Source: CAWATZ01 sp963784995 (GTDB taxonomy: Bacteria; Planctomycetota; Planctomycetia; Gemmatales; Gemmataceae). From it: a DNA stretch of 64,000 nt. Made by a program: the position numbers and the translations under genes. The stretch is from NCBI GenBank assembly GCA_963784995.1, contig CAWATZ010000006.1:1377127-1441126 (forward strand), given 5' to 3'. Below are positions 25,636 to 35,530 of this stretch, piece by piece. Positions within the stretch are counted from its first letter, which is position 1. Every line of letters starts with the position of its first letter. Below the pieces are notes generated by a model, which was not told where the DNA came from, did not search any database, and saw only the letters and a program-made list of their open reading frames with translations.

Positions 25636-26997
25636 ATGCCTCAGACTGCCGTCCAGCCTGCTCTTGCCAGTCGCTATGCCGACGCCTTTCCCCTGTCGCG
25701 CAAGCTCCACAACCAGGCCCGAGAGGTTTTCCCGGGCGGGGTGACGCACGACCTGCGTTACCTGGAGCCGTTCCCGATCTACGTCGAACGGGCCCAGGGC
25801 GCACGCAAATGGGACGTTGATGGCCATGAACTGATCGATTACTGGGCCGGCCACGGTGCCCTGCTCCTGGGGCACAGCCATCCGGCGATCGTGGCCGCGG
25901 TCCAGCGGCAGATGGCCCGGGCCACGCACCCCGGCGGCTGTCACGAGTCGGAGATCACCTGGGGCCAGTGGGTGCAGCGGCTGGTGCCCTCCGCCGAGCG
26001 AGTCCGCTTCACCTCCTCGGGCACCGAGGCGACGCTGATGGCCCTCCGCCTGGTCCGCATGTTCACGGGCCGGCCACGCGTCCTCAAGTTCGCCGGGCAT
26101 TTCCACGGCTGGCACGACTTCCTCGTCCCCGGCGCGGACGCCCCCTTCGACGGCACCACCCCGCCCGGCATCCCCGCCGAGGTCGCTCGCGATACCGTGA
26201 TCGTCCCGCCCAACGACCTGGACGCCGTGGCCCGGGCCCTGCGCGACGATCCCACCATCGGCTGCGTCATCCTGGAACCCACCGGCGGCAAAGGGGGGAC
26301 GGTGCCGATCCGCGGCCCGTTCCTGCACGGGCTGCGGGAGCTGACCCGGCAGCAGGAGCGCTTGCTGATCTTCGACGAGGTCATCACCGGCTTCCGCGTT
26401 TCCCCGGGCGGGGCCCAGGCCCATTACAAGGTGACCCCGGACCTGACCACGCTGGCCAAGGTCCTCGCGGGAGGCTTGCCCGGAGGCTGCCTGGCCGGAC
26501 GGGCCGACATCCTCGCCGGGCTGGAGTTCCGGCCCGGCAAGCCGAAGATGAAGCATCCCGGCACCTTCAACGCCAACCCCCTCTCGGCCGCGGCCGGCAT
26601 TGCCGCCCTGGAACTGGTGGCCGGCGGCGAGCCCTGCCGCCACGCCAACCGCATCGGCCAGCTGCTGCGGCAGCAGCTCAACGAGATGTTCGCCCGCCGC
26701 GGACTGGACTGGATCGCCTACGGGGAGTTCTCCGGTTTCCGCCTGCTTCACGGCTACAAGGGACCACGCCCCGACAGGGACGACTTCATCCCTTACGGCG
26801 GGGCCTTCGACAAGCTGGAGGTTTCCCGACCCGCCCGGCTGACGCACTCCTTCCGTCTGGGGATGCTCCTGAACGGCGTCGATCTGTCCGGGCTGGGCGG
26901 CATGACCACGGCGGCCCACGCCGAGGCCGACGTCGAGGCAACCGTGCAGGCGGTGTCGAACACCATTGATCTGCTGAAAGAGGAAGGAATCGCGTGA
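25636..26997 (+). CDS. class III aminotransferase, glutamate-1-semialdehyde-mutase-like
   Basis: 453 residues from ATG 25636. PLP enzyme with GTEATLMALRLVR (phosphate-binding), KFAGHFHGWHD, LIFDEVITGFRVSPGG (Asp for the pyridine nitrogen), and the Schiff-base Lys in LTTLAKVLAGGLPGG. MKHPGTFNANPLSAAAGIAAL follows. This is closest to HemL/GSAM-like members, which transfer an amino group within or between substrates. However, the GGGxPxGA after the Lys is AGGLPGGC, so a true haem-pathway role is uncertain. No other hem gene adjoins. It has a strongly GC-biased third position like the rest of the region. Confidence 0.8.
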   Translation: MPQTAVQPALASRYADAFPLSRKLHNQAREVFPGGVTHDLRYLEPFPIYVERAQGARKWDVDGHELIDYWAGHGALLLGHSHPAIVAAVQRQMARATHPGGCHESEITWGQWVQRLVPSAERVRFTSSGTEATLMALRLVRMFTGRPRVLKFAGHFHGWHDFLVPGADAPFDGTTPPGIPAEVARDTVIVPPNDLDAVARALRDDPTIGCVILEPTGGKGGTVPIRGPFLHGLRELTRQQERLLIFDEVITGFRVSPGGAQAHYKVTPDLTTLAKVLAGGLPGGCLAGRADILAGLEFRPGKPKMKHPGTFNANPLSAAAGIAALELVAGGEPCRHANRIGQLLRQQLNEMFARRGLDWIAYGEFSGFRLLHGYKGPRPDRDDFIPYGGAFDKLEVSRPARLTHSFRLGMLLNGVDLSGLGGMTTAAHAEADVEATVQAVSNTIDLLKEEGIA

Positions 26998-27004
26998 AAG
27001 CACT

Positions 27005-27103
27005 CCCAGGGCGATGCCCTGGGCTATTGTGTTGCGCCCCTTCGGGGCGAAAGCCAACCGCCCCGAAGGGGCGCAACACAATAGCCCAGGGCATCGCCCT
27101 GGG
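27005..27103. repeat. foldback repeat, family B (copy 2)
   Basis: Perfect arms CCCAGGGCGATGCCCTGGGC ... GCCCCTTCGGGGCG, with a very short AAAGCCAAC centre. It lies between the convergent aminotransferase and MFS genes, so it could serve both as a terminator. Confidence 0.9.
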
Positions 27104-27108
27104 TTGGT

Positions 27109-28284
27109 TCAGTGCCCGCCGCTGCCCACCACCAGCCCAAAGACCATCGCTGCCCCGGCCAGAAAGAGCGCATTGAGCAGGACGATGCGCATGACCCACT
27201 GGGCCCTGCCTGGGGTAACCTGGACGCCGAGCCACGGCGCCGCCAGCAAGCTCCCGAAGGAACCGATGGCACACGTCACGCCGTAAACTGTGCCGCGGTC
27301 CTGCTTGAACTCGCGGAAGAGGACGCTGATCAGGGTCGGGAGGATGGGCCCGAGCAGGAACCCCGCCAGGATCAGACCATTCCGCGCCTGGCTCTTGCCG
27401 CCCGTCCCGGCCAGGTTGCCCAGGACCACGCCGGCCAGCACCGCCGGCACCACGATCAGGAAGGGGTCCCAGTACGCCTTCGGTTGCCAGACCGCGATCA
27501 GCAGCCGGGACAGCAGGAACGCGGCCCAGAACCCCGAGAGCAGGAACGTGGCCCGCCGTTCGCTGTAGCCGGCCTGGGTCAGGAACGTCGGGGACCAGAC
27601 CCCCAGGGCCCCTTCCAGCGGCGCATAGAACAGGAACACCAGCCCCGCCAGCACCACCGGCCAGATCTGGAAATCCTCCCACAGGCTCTCGGTCTGATTT
27701 TGCATGGCTGCCGTCTCGCGGCCCACCTGCTCGCCAAAAGCCGGCATCATGCACAGAAACGCCGGCACGAGTGAAACCAGCGACAGCACCAGGACCGTGC
27801 GCCGGTAGTGCAGCGCCCCCAGGAGCAGGTCCGCGAACAGCGGGGTGAGCAGCGCCCCCAGCGCGATGAACACGAAGCCAAGGTTCAGCCCGGCCGCGGC
27901 GTCGGCATGCTCAAAGAAGGCCTGCGGCATCAGCACCACCGTCGCCGTGCTCAGACCAGCCAGGCCCAGCCCCGCGAACAGCATGGCCACAACGGCCAGC
28001 CGATAGCTGGGTCTGACGCTCATGCAGCAGAGGGCTGCCGCCGTGGCCAGCGCTCCCAGGATCAGCACTACCCGCACCCCCAGCCGATCGAGCAGCAGGC
28101 CGGTCAGCAGCAGCATCGGGATCAGGACCAGGTTGAAGACGGACAGCAGCCCCCCAATCCGACCAGCGCCGGCCGACTGCTGCCGGGCCAGGGTCAGCCG
28201 GACCGTGCCCAGCAGGGCCAGGACCATGCCGACCACCAGGGCACCGCTGATCGTGACCGCCGTCACCGCCTGCATACCGGACAT
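27109..28284 (-). CDS. MFS transporter
   Basis: 391 residues with about 11-12 hydrophobic segments spread over the whole length, starting VTAVTISGALVVGMVLALLG and ending NALFLAGAAMVFGLVVG. After the second helix there is LLLDRLGVRVVL, the MFS motif A region between helices 2 and 3. A longer hydrophilic loop in the middle (FGEQVGRETAAMQNQTESLWEDF) separates the two six-helix halves. The substrate cannot be inferred and no neighbouring pathway gene helps. Confidence 0.85.
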   Translation of the reverse strand: MSGMQAVTAVTISGALVVGMVLALLGTVRLTLARQQSAGAGRIGGLLSVFNLVLIPMLLLTGLLLDRLGVRVVLILGALATAAALCCMSVRPSYRLAVVAMLFAGLGLAGLSTATVVLMPQAFFEHADAAAGLNLGFVFIALGALLTPLFADLLLGALHYRRTVLVLSLVSLVPAFLCMMPAFGEQVGRETAAMQNQTESLWEDFQIWPVVLAGLVFLFYAPLEGALGVWSPTFLTQAGYSERRATFLLSGFWAAFLLSRLLIAVWQPKAYWDPFLIVVPAVLAGVVLGNLAGTGGKSQARNGLILAGFLLGPILPTLISVLFREFKQDRGTVYGVTCAIGSFGSLLAAPWLGVQVTPGRAQWVMRIVLLNALFLAGAAMVFGLVVGSGGH

Positions 28285-28299
28285 GGGTTCTCCGATCCG

Positions 28300-28327
28300 G
28301 GCGAGCCGGGAACGTTCGCTCCCGGGG
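28300..28327. repeat. decayed half of foldback repeat family C
   Basis: GGCGAGCCGGGAACGTTCGC followed by TCCCGG resembles the left arm of the repeats at 16097-16266 with two changes. The partner arm is missing. Confidence 0.5.
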
Positions 28328-28410
28328 AAGGCCCTCCATCAAGTAAATCGCTGCCGGCGGCACCGGATTTGAACTCCAGAACAGCCGGCATTACTGAAGA
28401 GGCGGGAGGC

Positions 28411-28426
28411 CGCGAACCGGTTCGCG
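28411..28426. other. perfect 16-base palindrome CGCGAACCGGTTCGCG
   Basis: It stands alone in the 268-base spacer between the MFS gene (minus) and the tRNA operon promoter (plus), about 125 bases upstream of the MFS start. Its size would suit a dimeric regulator. No second copy was noticed. Confidence 0.4.
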
Positions 28427-28500
28427 AACGTCGTGCCGGGCAGCCGTGTCCGTCAGAGGAACCGGCGTTTCGCATGGTGCGATTGTAGCGGAAATTCGCC

Positions 28501-28529
28501 TTGCACGGCTTTTGTGGCCTCCCTATACT
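28501..28529 (+). promoter_or_regulatory. promoter of the tRNA-tuf operon
   Basis: TTGCAC (28501-28506), 17-base spacer, TATACT (28524-28529), about 23 bases before tRNA-Thr. This is a near-consensus sigma70 promoter in the place expected for a stable-RNA operon. Confidence 0.75.
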
Positions 28530-28552
28530 TACTCTTTCCACACGCCGGCGCT

Positions 28553-28624
28553 GCTAGCGTAGCTCAATGGTAGAGCTCCTGATTTGTAATCAGGGGGTTG
28601 CGGGTTCGAGTCCCTCCGCTAGCT
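28553..28624 (+). tRNA. tRNA-Thr (anticodon UGU)
   Basis: Acceptor stem GCTAGCG/CGCTAGC, anticodon stem CCTGA/TCAGG with loop TTTGTAA, T arm GCGGG/TCCGC-type with TTCGAGT. First of four tRNAs before tuf. Confidence 0.97.
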
Positions 28625-28722
28625 CCTGGGGACGGATGGATCTGGCGGTTTCCCCATTGCCATTAAAGGAGATCTTTCGCTAAATTCCTGAATCGCCTCA
28701 GAGGCGGAGCAGCTCAACAGAT

Positions 28723-28806
28723 GGGCAGGTGGCCGAGCGGTCAATGGCATCAGACTGTAAATCTGACGGACGAAGTCCTACGGGGGTTCAAATCCCTCCC
28801 TGCCCA
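28723..28806 (+). tRNA. tRNA-Tyr (anticodon GUA)
   Basis: Acceptor stem GGGCAGG/CCTGCCC, anticodon stem TCAGA/TCTGA with loop CTGTAAA. A long variable arm (class II) of the GACGAAGTC type is present, and the T loop is TTCAAAT. Confidence 0.97.
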
Positions 28807-28842
28807 CTGACCTTCCCCTTCCCTACAATAGCGGAAGGGTTT

Positions 28843-28913
28843 GCGGGTGTAGCTCAATGGTAGAGCCCCTGCCTTCCAAGCAGGTCACGAGGGTTCGATT
28901 CCCTTCACCCGCT
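28843..28913 (+). tRNA. tRNA-Gly (anticodon UCC)
   Basis: Acceptor stem GCGGGTG/CACCCGC, anticodon stem CCTGC/GCAGG with loop CTTCCAA, T arm with TTCGATT. Confidence 0.97.
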
Positions 28914-28964
28914 CTGATAGGATTTGGACATTACGGCACCTGGGCAAGATCGACTAAAAAGATC

Positions 28965-29037
28965 GCTGCTGTAGCTCAATGGTAGAGCACCTCATTGGTA
29001 ATGAGGAGGTTTCTGGGTTCAAGTCCCAGCAGCAGCT
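28965..29037 (+). tRNA. tRNA-Thr (anticodon GGU)
   Basis: Acceptor stem GCTGCTG/CAGCAGC, anticodon stem CCTCA/TGAGG with loop TTGGTAA, T arm CTGGG/CCCAG. It lies 78 bases upstream of tuf and completes the Thr-Tyr-Gly-Thr order. Confidence 0.97.
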
Positions 29038-29115
29038 CTCGTAGTTTTTGGAACGTCGTAAAGGACAGGAACATCCAGCAACCTGGATTGCAAGCCACGA
29101 ACACGCGGAGGAAAG

Positions 29116-30357
<1,242 letters not shown>

Positions 30358-30371
30358 CTGACACTGCCTTC

Positions 30372-30439
30372 CCCCGCGTAGGTCAGGCTTTCTAGCCTGA
30401 CACTCCTTCGTCAGGCTAGAAAGCCTGACCTACGCGGGG
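30372..30439. repeat. foldback repeat between tuf and rpmG
   Basis: Arms CCCCGCGTAGGTCAGGCTTT... TCTAGCCTGA and their exact complement surround a CACTCCTTCG loop, 14 bases after the tuf stop. It would form a strong RNA hairpin that could lower read-through into rpmG. Confidence 0.85.
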
Positions 30440-30464
30440 AGAGGGGAGGAAGAACGAGGCAACC

Positions 30465-30617
30465 ATGCGAGAATACGTCTGGATGGAGTGCAGCGTGTGC
30501 GGCGCGCGCAACTACCGCACCAACAAGGAGACGCGCGGGGCCAACCGGCTGGAGCTGAAGAAGTTCTGCCGGAAGGAAAAGAAGCACACGCCGCACAAGG
30601 AATCGCGCAAGAAGTAA
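30465..30617 (+). CDS. rpmG: 50S ribosomal protein L33
   Basis: 50 residues from ATG 30465 (GAGGC site). The sequence MREYVWMECSVCGARNYRTNKE... RLELKKFC... KHTPHKESRKK is L33. The first zinc knuckle CSVC is present. The second is reduced to a single Cys (KFCRKEKKH), so it is an incomplete zinc-ribbon form. The short gene sits in the classical place between tuf and tRNA-Trp/secE. Confidence 0.95.
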   Translation: MREYVWMECSVCGARNYRTNKETRGANRLELKKFCRKEKKHTPHKESRKK

Positions 30618-30699
30618 AGAGCAGGGCGAGTTTGCCGGCGGTTGCTGTCCCGTTGCTGACGTGGCCCGGGCCGCACTGCCGGAGCTGGCTCGCCGGGAC

Positions 30700-30772
<73 letters not shown>

Positions 30773-30908
30773 CTAAGCGAACGAGGCAAAGTACCGCCCA
30801 GGGCCAACCTCAAGCCAGGAGGGCGGGGTCGGCGGTGCTCCGGAGGAGAGTTCCGGCGCGGGCAGCCGACGATCCACTCCGCTGTTTTCTTTTCAGACAG
30901 GAACTGCC

Positions 30909-32665
30909 ATGGCCGTGGCCGTCAAGAATGCTACCGAGGCGCGTCCGACCGCCAATCCCTTCGACCGCATCCAAGTCGCGGCCCTGGGTGGACTGGTCTA
31001 CACCGTGGGTAGCCTGCTGATCGTCTTCATGGCGATCCCCAAGTTGTGGGCAGCCTTCTGGAGCGACCTGCTCCATTTCAACGCCGGCACCTTTGCCTCC
31101 TACACCCTCCAGGGCATCCTGATGCTGGCGGGAGCGGTGGGCCTGATCTTTGTTGGAGGCAAGCTGCTCGGGCCGAAGGCGCAACCGGGCGTCAAGGCCG
31201 GGATCTTTACCTCCTTTGTCAGCCTGCTCCTGATCCTCTTTCTGACGCGCTGGTACAGCATGGGGGCGGAGTATTTCGCCTTCAGCCCGGAGGCGGCCCC
31301 GGTCTGGGGCGGCAAAGCGATCCAGGGACTGGGCGATTTCTTCTCCTTCCTGTTCGTCACCGTGCTGTTCCTGCCCTCCATCCTGGGCGGCTGGAACGGA
31401 GCGATGGTGATGACCATCGTGGTCGGCGTGGTCCTGCTGGGCGTGTTCCTGCGGCTGTTCTTCAGCCAGCGGGCGGACCGGTTCCTGGTCGCCTTCGAGG
31501 CGCAGAACTGGTTCAGCACCACGACACTGAAGAAGAACCAGGGCGTCAAGGTCCGCCGGGGAACAATCCTGGGCATCCTGCTGCTGTTCGGCTCGGGCGT
31601 CTGGACAATGATCAGCCACAACACCCTGGCCGGCTCTTCGGACTGGAACCTGAACATTCCCTTCACGGGCAAGACCAGCTTCCGCATCGATGAACTCAGC
31701 ACCCAGAGGATTGGGAGCGTCCGGGAGGCGAGAATGGCTCAGGAGGAGCCCAAGGAGCAGCGAGGGTGTGCGGAGCTTGCTGTTCGAAGACGGAGGAGTC
31801 GAGGCCAGCAGCAAGGAGGCGAGCTTGCCCGGTCGCTGAAAACGCTGGAGGCCCGGCTGAAGGCAGTCCCGGAGAAGGACAGGAAGTATCCTGCCAAAAC
31901 TGGACGTCAAGCAAGGTCTGGCAGGACCTGGAAGACGAGGGCTTCTACCTCAAGGGCGCCAACGATGCGCTGGAGCTGGTGGCCGAACTCAAGCCGGCCC
32001 TGCTGGACCTGAAGGACGCCCATCCGGACGCGGAGTGGGTCAAGGAGCTGAGTTCGGCGTCGGATGCGGTCACGGAACAAGCCAAGGAGACCAGGACCGC
32101 CGCCAGCCAACCGCTGACGGTGAACCGCTTCGATTTCAAGACGATCAATCACGAACTCGATCCCAGCACGCACGTGATGCTGGTGGACATCACCGGGCTG
32201 GACAAGGATTTCGCCATTCCGGTGGTCGTCACCAAGGCAAAAGCCGCGGAGATTCAGAAGCAGCGCAAGGAGGAAGGGAAACCGGAGCTGACCGAGAAGG
32301 CGCCGCAGCAGATCACCGGGACGGATGCGTTCAGGCACGTGACCTTGTTACCGGCGGTGAAGTATTCGCTGCCGCTGCTGCTGCTCGGTTTGACGATCTG
32401 GTTTGCCTGGCGGGTTGTGAACCTGCCGGTGTTTGCCGACTTCCTGATCGCCACCGAAGGCGAGCTGAACAAGGTGTCGTGGACCACCCGCCGCCGGCTG
32501 TACCAGGATACCATTGTGGTGCTGGTCACGGTCGTGCTGCTGTCGTTCTATTTGTTTGCGATGGACCAGGTCTGGGGCCGTCTGCTCAGCTGGAAACCCA
32601 TCGGCGTGATTGTGTTCGGCCAGGATACGAACCAGCGAAACAAGGGTACGGAAAAGCCGTGGTGA
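30909..32665 (+). CDS. secE: SecE translocase subunit with large polytopic N-terminal extension, frameshifted near 31890
   Basis: The C-terminal ~90 residues are SecE: FADFLIATEGELNKVSWTTRRRLYQDTIVVLVTVVLLSFYLFAMDQVWGRLL, the amphipathic helix and single membrane segment that contact SecY. Bacterial SecE is normally 60-130 residues. Here an uninterrupted ATG at 30909 opens ~270 residues with about six membrane helices (GGLVYTVGSLLIVFMAIPKL, LQGILMLAGAVGLIFVGGKLL and others). A charged linker then loses frame between ~31880 and 31910 and resumes as VWQDLEDEGFYLKGANDALELV, reaching SecE at ~32430. A net loss of one base explains the split. The position between tRNA-Trp and nusG supports secE. 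Confidence 0.8.
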
Positions 32666-32704
32666 GTCGCCCGAACTCGAGTGCAACAGGAGGGAGGCCC
32701 TCCC

Positions 32705-33610
32705 ATGCCAGACGAAGTGCATACCCTGGACGCTGCTGCCCCGACGATAGTGGAAGCACCTCCAGCTGAAAGTCATCCCTCGGCGGCACCGCCCGAGGAA
32801 ACCCATCCGGAGGTTCCCTCCACCCCGCCGGAGCAAGCCCGGGAGCCGGAACCGACTCCCGAGGTTCCCGCGGAGCAGCCAGCAACGGCGGCGGTTCAGG
32901 TGGAGACGCCTGTGCCTGAACCTGCCGAACCCGCGGAACCGGCTGCTCCCGAAGCGGCCGCCGCGCCGGCTGAAGAGGAGCCGGCCGCTGCCGCTGCCGA
33001 GGAGCCGGCCGCTGCCGAACCGGCGCCCCCGCCGCCGGAGAACAAGAAGAAGTGGTACGTGGTCAAGGTGCAGAGCGGCCGGGAAGATTCGATCAAGGAG
33101 GCGATCGAGCGCCGGGTCAAGATCGAGGGTCTGGAGGAGTGTTTCGGCCAGATCATCATCCCGGTGGAAGTGGTCACCGAGATGCGGAACGGCCGGCGGG
33201 TCAAGAAGGAACACAAGCTCTATCCTGGCTACCTGATGGTCGAGGTGGAGTACAACAACAACATCCTCTACCTGTTCCGCGAGACGTCAGGCGTGGGCGA
33301 TTTCGTCGGCCACACTGTCAAGCCCAACGGGGAGCAACGGCCGCCGACGCCGATGACCGACCGCGAAGTGGAGCGGATGCTTCACAAGGTTAATACCAAG
33401 ACGGAAGAGCATACCCCAACGCGGACGACGGTCACGGCGCCGAAGTTCGATCGCGGGGATCGGCTGCGCGTGACCGAGGGAACCTTCGCCACGATGGAAG
33501 GCGAGGTCCTGGAAATCAACCAGGAAAAGGGACAGGTCAAGCTGCAACTGACGATCTTCGGCCGGCCTGTCATGGTGGAACTGGAATACTGGCAAGTGGA
33601 GAAAGTGTAA
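32705..33610 (+). CDS. nusG: transcription antitermination factor NusG with acidic Pro/Ala N-terminal extension
   Basis: 301 residues from ATG 32705. Residues 1 to ~112 are low-complexity Ala/Pro/Glu (repeated EPAAA/PAEEE), with no counterpart in ordinary NusG. The NGN domain begins at KKKWYVVKVQSGRED (W117) and includes IIIPVEVVTEMRNGRRVKKEHKLYPGYLMVEV. The KOW domain is FDRGDRLRVTEGTFATMEGEVLEI. NusG couples RNA polymerase to ribosomes and Rho. The core is complete and the gene is in its usual place between secE and rplK. Confidence 0.95.
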   Translation: MPDEVHTLDAAAPTIVEAPPAESHPSAAPPEETHPEVPSTPPEQAREPEPTPEVPAEQPATAAVQVETPVPEPAEPAEPAAPEAAAAPAEEEPAAAAAEEPAAAEPAPPPPENKKKWYVVKVQSGREDSIKEAIERRVKIEGLEECFGQIIIPVEVVTEMRNGRRVKKEHKLYPGYLMVEVEYNNNILYLFRETSGVGDFVGHTVKPNGEQRPPTPMTDREVERMLHKVNTKTEEHTPTRTTVTAPKFDRGDRLRVTEGTFATMEGEVLEINQEKGQVKLQLTIFGRPVMVELEYWQVEKV

Positions 33611-33623
33611 GCGATTCGACCCT

Positions 33624-33706
33624 GTAGCGAACGCCCTCTGTGGCGTTCCGCAAGCCCTCCGTGGCGTTCCGGTGCCAAGCGGAACGCCACGGAGGGCGTT
33701 CCCTAC
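33624..33706. repeat. foldback repeat, family E (copy 1)
   Basis: Left arm GTAGCGAACGCCCTCTGTGG..., right arm ...CCACGGAGGGCGTTCCCTAC, with an extra internal direct copy of CCCTCCGTGGCGTTCC. A second copy is at 36616-36705. It lies in the nusG-rplK spacer. Confidence 0.85.
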
Positions 33707-33846
33707 AAGAACAGAGCCGCACGCATCACGAATGTGTGCGGCTCTGAAAATTATTGGCGGAGGGGATTGCCGATTCCGGATCGGCCTGCTAAAAAGTCTA
33801 ATCTCAACCGCAGCAAGACGAAGTTGCGAGGCAGGAAGGAAAAGTC

Positions 33847-34311
33847 ATGGCTCGTGAGGTCAAGGCGCTGATCAAGCTGCAATGTCCGGGAGGGCAGGCC
33901 ACGCCCGCTCCGCCCGTCGGCCCCGCTCTCGGTCAGCACGGCGTCAACATTGGGCAGTTCGTGCAGCAGTTCAACGATCGCACCAAGGACAAGCGCGGTC
34001 TGATGCTGCCGGTGGTGATCACGGTCTATTCCGACCGGACGTTCGAGTTCGCCATCAAGAGCCCGCCGGCGGCGATCTTGCTCAAGCGTGCCGCCGGGAT
34101 CCCGATTGAGAAGAAGAAGGGCGGCGACCTGATCCCCGCCGAGGAAAAGACCAAGCAGAGCGGCAAGTACAAGGGCTTCAAGGTGACCAAGTCCCAGGTG
34201 ATGGACATTGCCAAGGAGAAGATCCAGGACCTCAACGCCGGCGACATGGAAGCGGCGGCCCGGATCGTGGAGGGCACGGCCCGCAGCCTGGGCATCACCG
34301 TCGAAGGATAA
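33847..34311 (+). CDS. rplK: 50S ribosomal protein L11
   Basis: 154 residues. N-terminal domain KALIKLQCPGGQATPAPPVGPALGQHGVNIGQFVQQFN and C-terminal RNA-binding domain (KGFKVTKSQVMDIAKEK, ending AARIVEGTARSLGITVEG) are both complete. L11 forms the GTPase-associated centre with 23S rRNA and binds thiostrepton together with it. It is slightly longer than E. coli L11 because of a short insertion around KKGGDLIPAEEKTKQSGKYK. The ribosome-binding site AGGAAGG precedes the ATG. Confidence 0.98.
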   Translation: MAREVKALIKLQCPGGQATPAPPVGPALGQHGVNIGQFVQQFNDRTKDKRGLMLPVVITVYSDRTFEFAIKSPPAAILLKRAAGIPIEKKKGGDLIPAEEKTKQSGKYKGFKVTKSQVMDIAKEKIQDLNAGDMEAAARIVEGTARSLGITVEG

Positions 34312-34406
34312 ACCAAGCTCACAGGTGACTCGGGACCGCAGCTCGGCTCGGCGAGTTGGGCTGCGATCCCGGCTCCGTTTTGATGGGATTCGAGCGAGAG
34401 AACATC

Positions 34407-35432
34407 ATGGCCAAGAAGCAAGCCAACCCGGCCGAGGCAGCGGAGAAGCCGGCGGGAACCGACGGGGCAGAGGCCGCCAAGGCGAAGCCTGCCAAGGAAA
34501 AGCCCGAAGCAGCTGAGAAGCCCGCAGCTGAGAAGCCCACGACCGAAAAGCCGGCCGGCGAGAAGAAACCGAAGGAGCCCCGCAAGAAGGAAGACAAGGC
34601 CAAGCCCGATGCGGGCGCGGCCGGAGCCACTCCGGCACCGGCCGCAGCTCCGGCTGCGCCTGCTCCCGCGGCGGCCACTCCGGGACCGGCGCCGGGTGCG
34701 AAGAAGAAGGGCCGGCAGCCCGGCATTCCGCCGCGGCGCGGCAAGAAGCTGCGCAACCAGCTGAAGAACCTGTATCAGAAGGTGGAGAAGGAATCGCCGG
34801 CGCCGCTGAAGAAGGCAATCAGCCTGATCAAGCAGGTGAAGCGCGTCAAGTTCGACGAGACCGTTGTGATCCACATGTCGCTGGGGATCGATCCGACCCA
34901 GAGCGACCAGATGATCCGCGGCACCGTGGCCCTGCCGAACGGCGTGGGCAAGTCAGAGCGCGTGCTGGTCTTCTGCCAGGGTGACGACGTGGCCAAGGCC
35001 AAGGCCGCGGGGGCGGACTATGCCGGCAGCGACGAACTGATCAAGAAGATCCAGGGCGAGGGCTGGCTGGAGTTCGATCGAGTGCTGGCCACGCAGTCCA
35101 TGATGGGCCAGGTCAGCCGGCTGGGCAAGGTGCTCGGCCCGCGCGGCCTGATGCCGACGCCCAAGGCCGGCACGGTCATCACGGTCGGTCAGGACCTGGC
35201 CACGGTGGTGAAGGAATTCAAGGCCGGCAAGGTCGAGTACCGCTCCGACAAGGGCGGCAACGTCCACGCCCGCGTGGGCAAGATGAGCTTTGACGACGAG
35301 AAACTGGCCCAGAACATCACCACCTTTGTCGAGCAGATCCGCGCGGTCAAGCCGTCGGGGGTGAAGGGTCACTACATCCGCTCCATCACTCTGCAAGGCA
35401 CCATGACGCCGGGCGTCCAGGTGACCATGTAA
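34407..35432 (+). CDS. rplA: 50S ribosomal protein L1 with ~115-residue Lys/Ala/Pro-rich extension
   Basis: 341 residues from ATG 34407. An in-frame ATG at 34383 would add eight residues. Residues 1 to ~115 are low-complexity AEKPA/KPTTEK/AAPAAPA sequence. The L1 fold starts near RRGKKLRNQLKNLYQKV and includes FDETVVIHMSLGIDP, the VASQ-like ATQSMMGQVSRLGKVLGPRGLMPTPKAGTV and the C-terminal GVKGHYIRSITLQGTMTPGVQV. L1 forms the ribosomal L1 stalk and often represses its own operon. The extension parallels the one on NusG. Confidence 0.95.
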   Translation: MAKKQANPAEAAEKPAGTDGAEAAKAKPAKEKPEAAEKPAAEKPTTEKPAGEKKPKEPRKKEDKAKPDAGAAGATPAPAAAPAAPAPAAATPGPAPGAKKKGRQPGIPPRRGKKLRNQLKNLYQKVEKESPAPLKKAISLIKQVKRVKFDETVVIHMSLGIDPTQSDQMIRGTVALPNGVGKSERVLVFCQGDDVAKAKAAGADYAGSDELIKKIQGEGWLEFDRVLATQSMMGQVSRLGKVLGPRGLMPTPKAGTVITVGQDLATVVKEFKAGKVEYRSDKGGNVHARVGKMSFDDEKLAQNITTFVEQIRAVKPSGVKGHYIRSITLQGTMTPGVQVTM

Positions 35433-35490
35433 GCATTCGGGGCCTGACCCCTCCCACCGCAGGACGGGCTTCCCAGCAGCGAGGTGTCCA

Positions 35491-35510
35491 GCCGGCCTGG
35501 GAAGGCCGGC
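35491..35510. other. short hairpin in the rplJ leader
   Basis: GCCGGCCT-GGGA-AGGCCGGC, a perfect eight-pair stem with a tetraloop, ends 20 bases before the rplJ ATG. It might influence L10 translation, but the sequence alone does not show regulation. Confidence 0.4.
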
Positions 35511-35530
35511 CTCCACATGAAAGAGACGCC

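Noticed and set aside
25585..27081. 498-codon minus-strand open frame
   Set aside because: Antisense to the class III aminotransferase, whose motifs are intact; it begins in a foldback repeat.
28342..28480. tRNA-like string GGATTTGAACTCC upstream of the tRNA operon
   Set aside because: It resembles a T-arm on the minus strand, but no acceptor or anticodon stem can be built around it.
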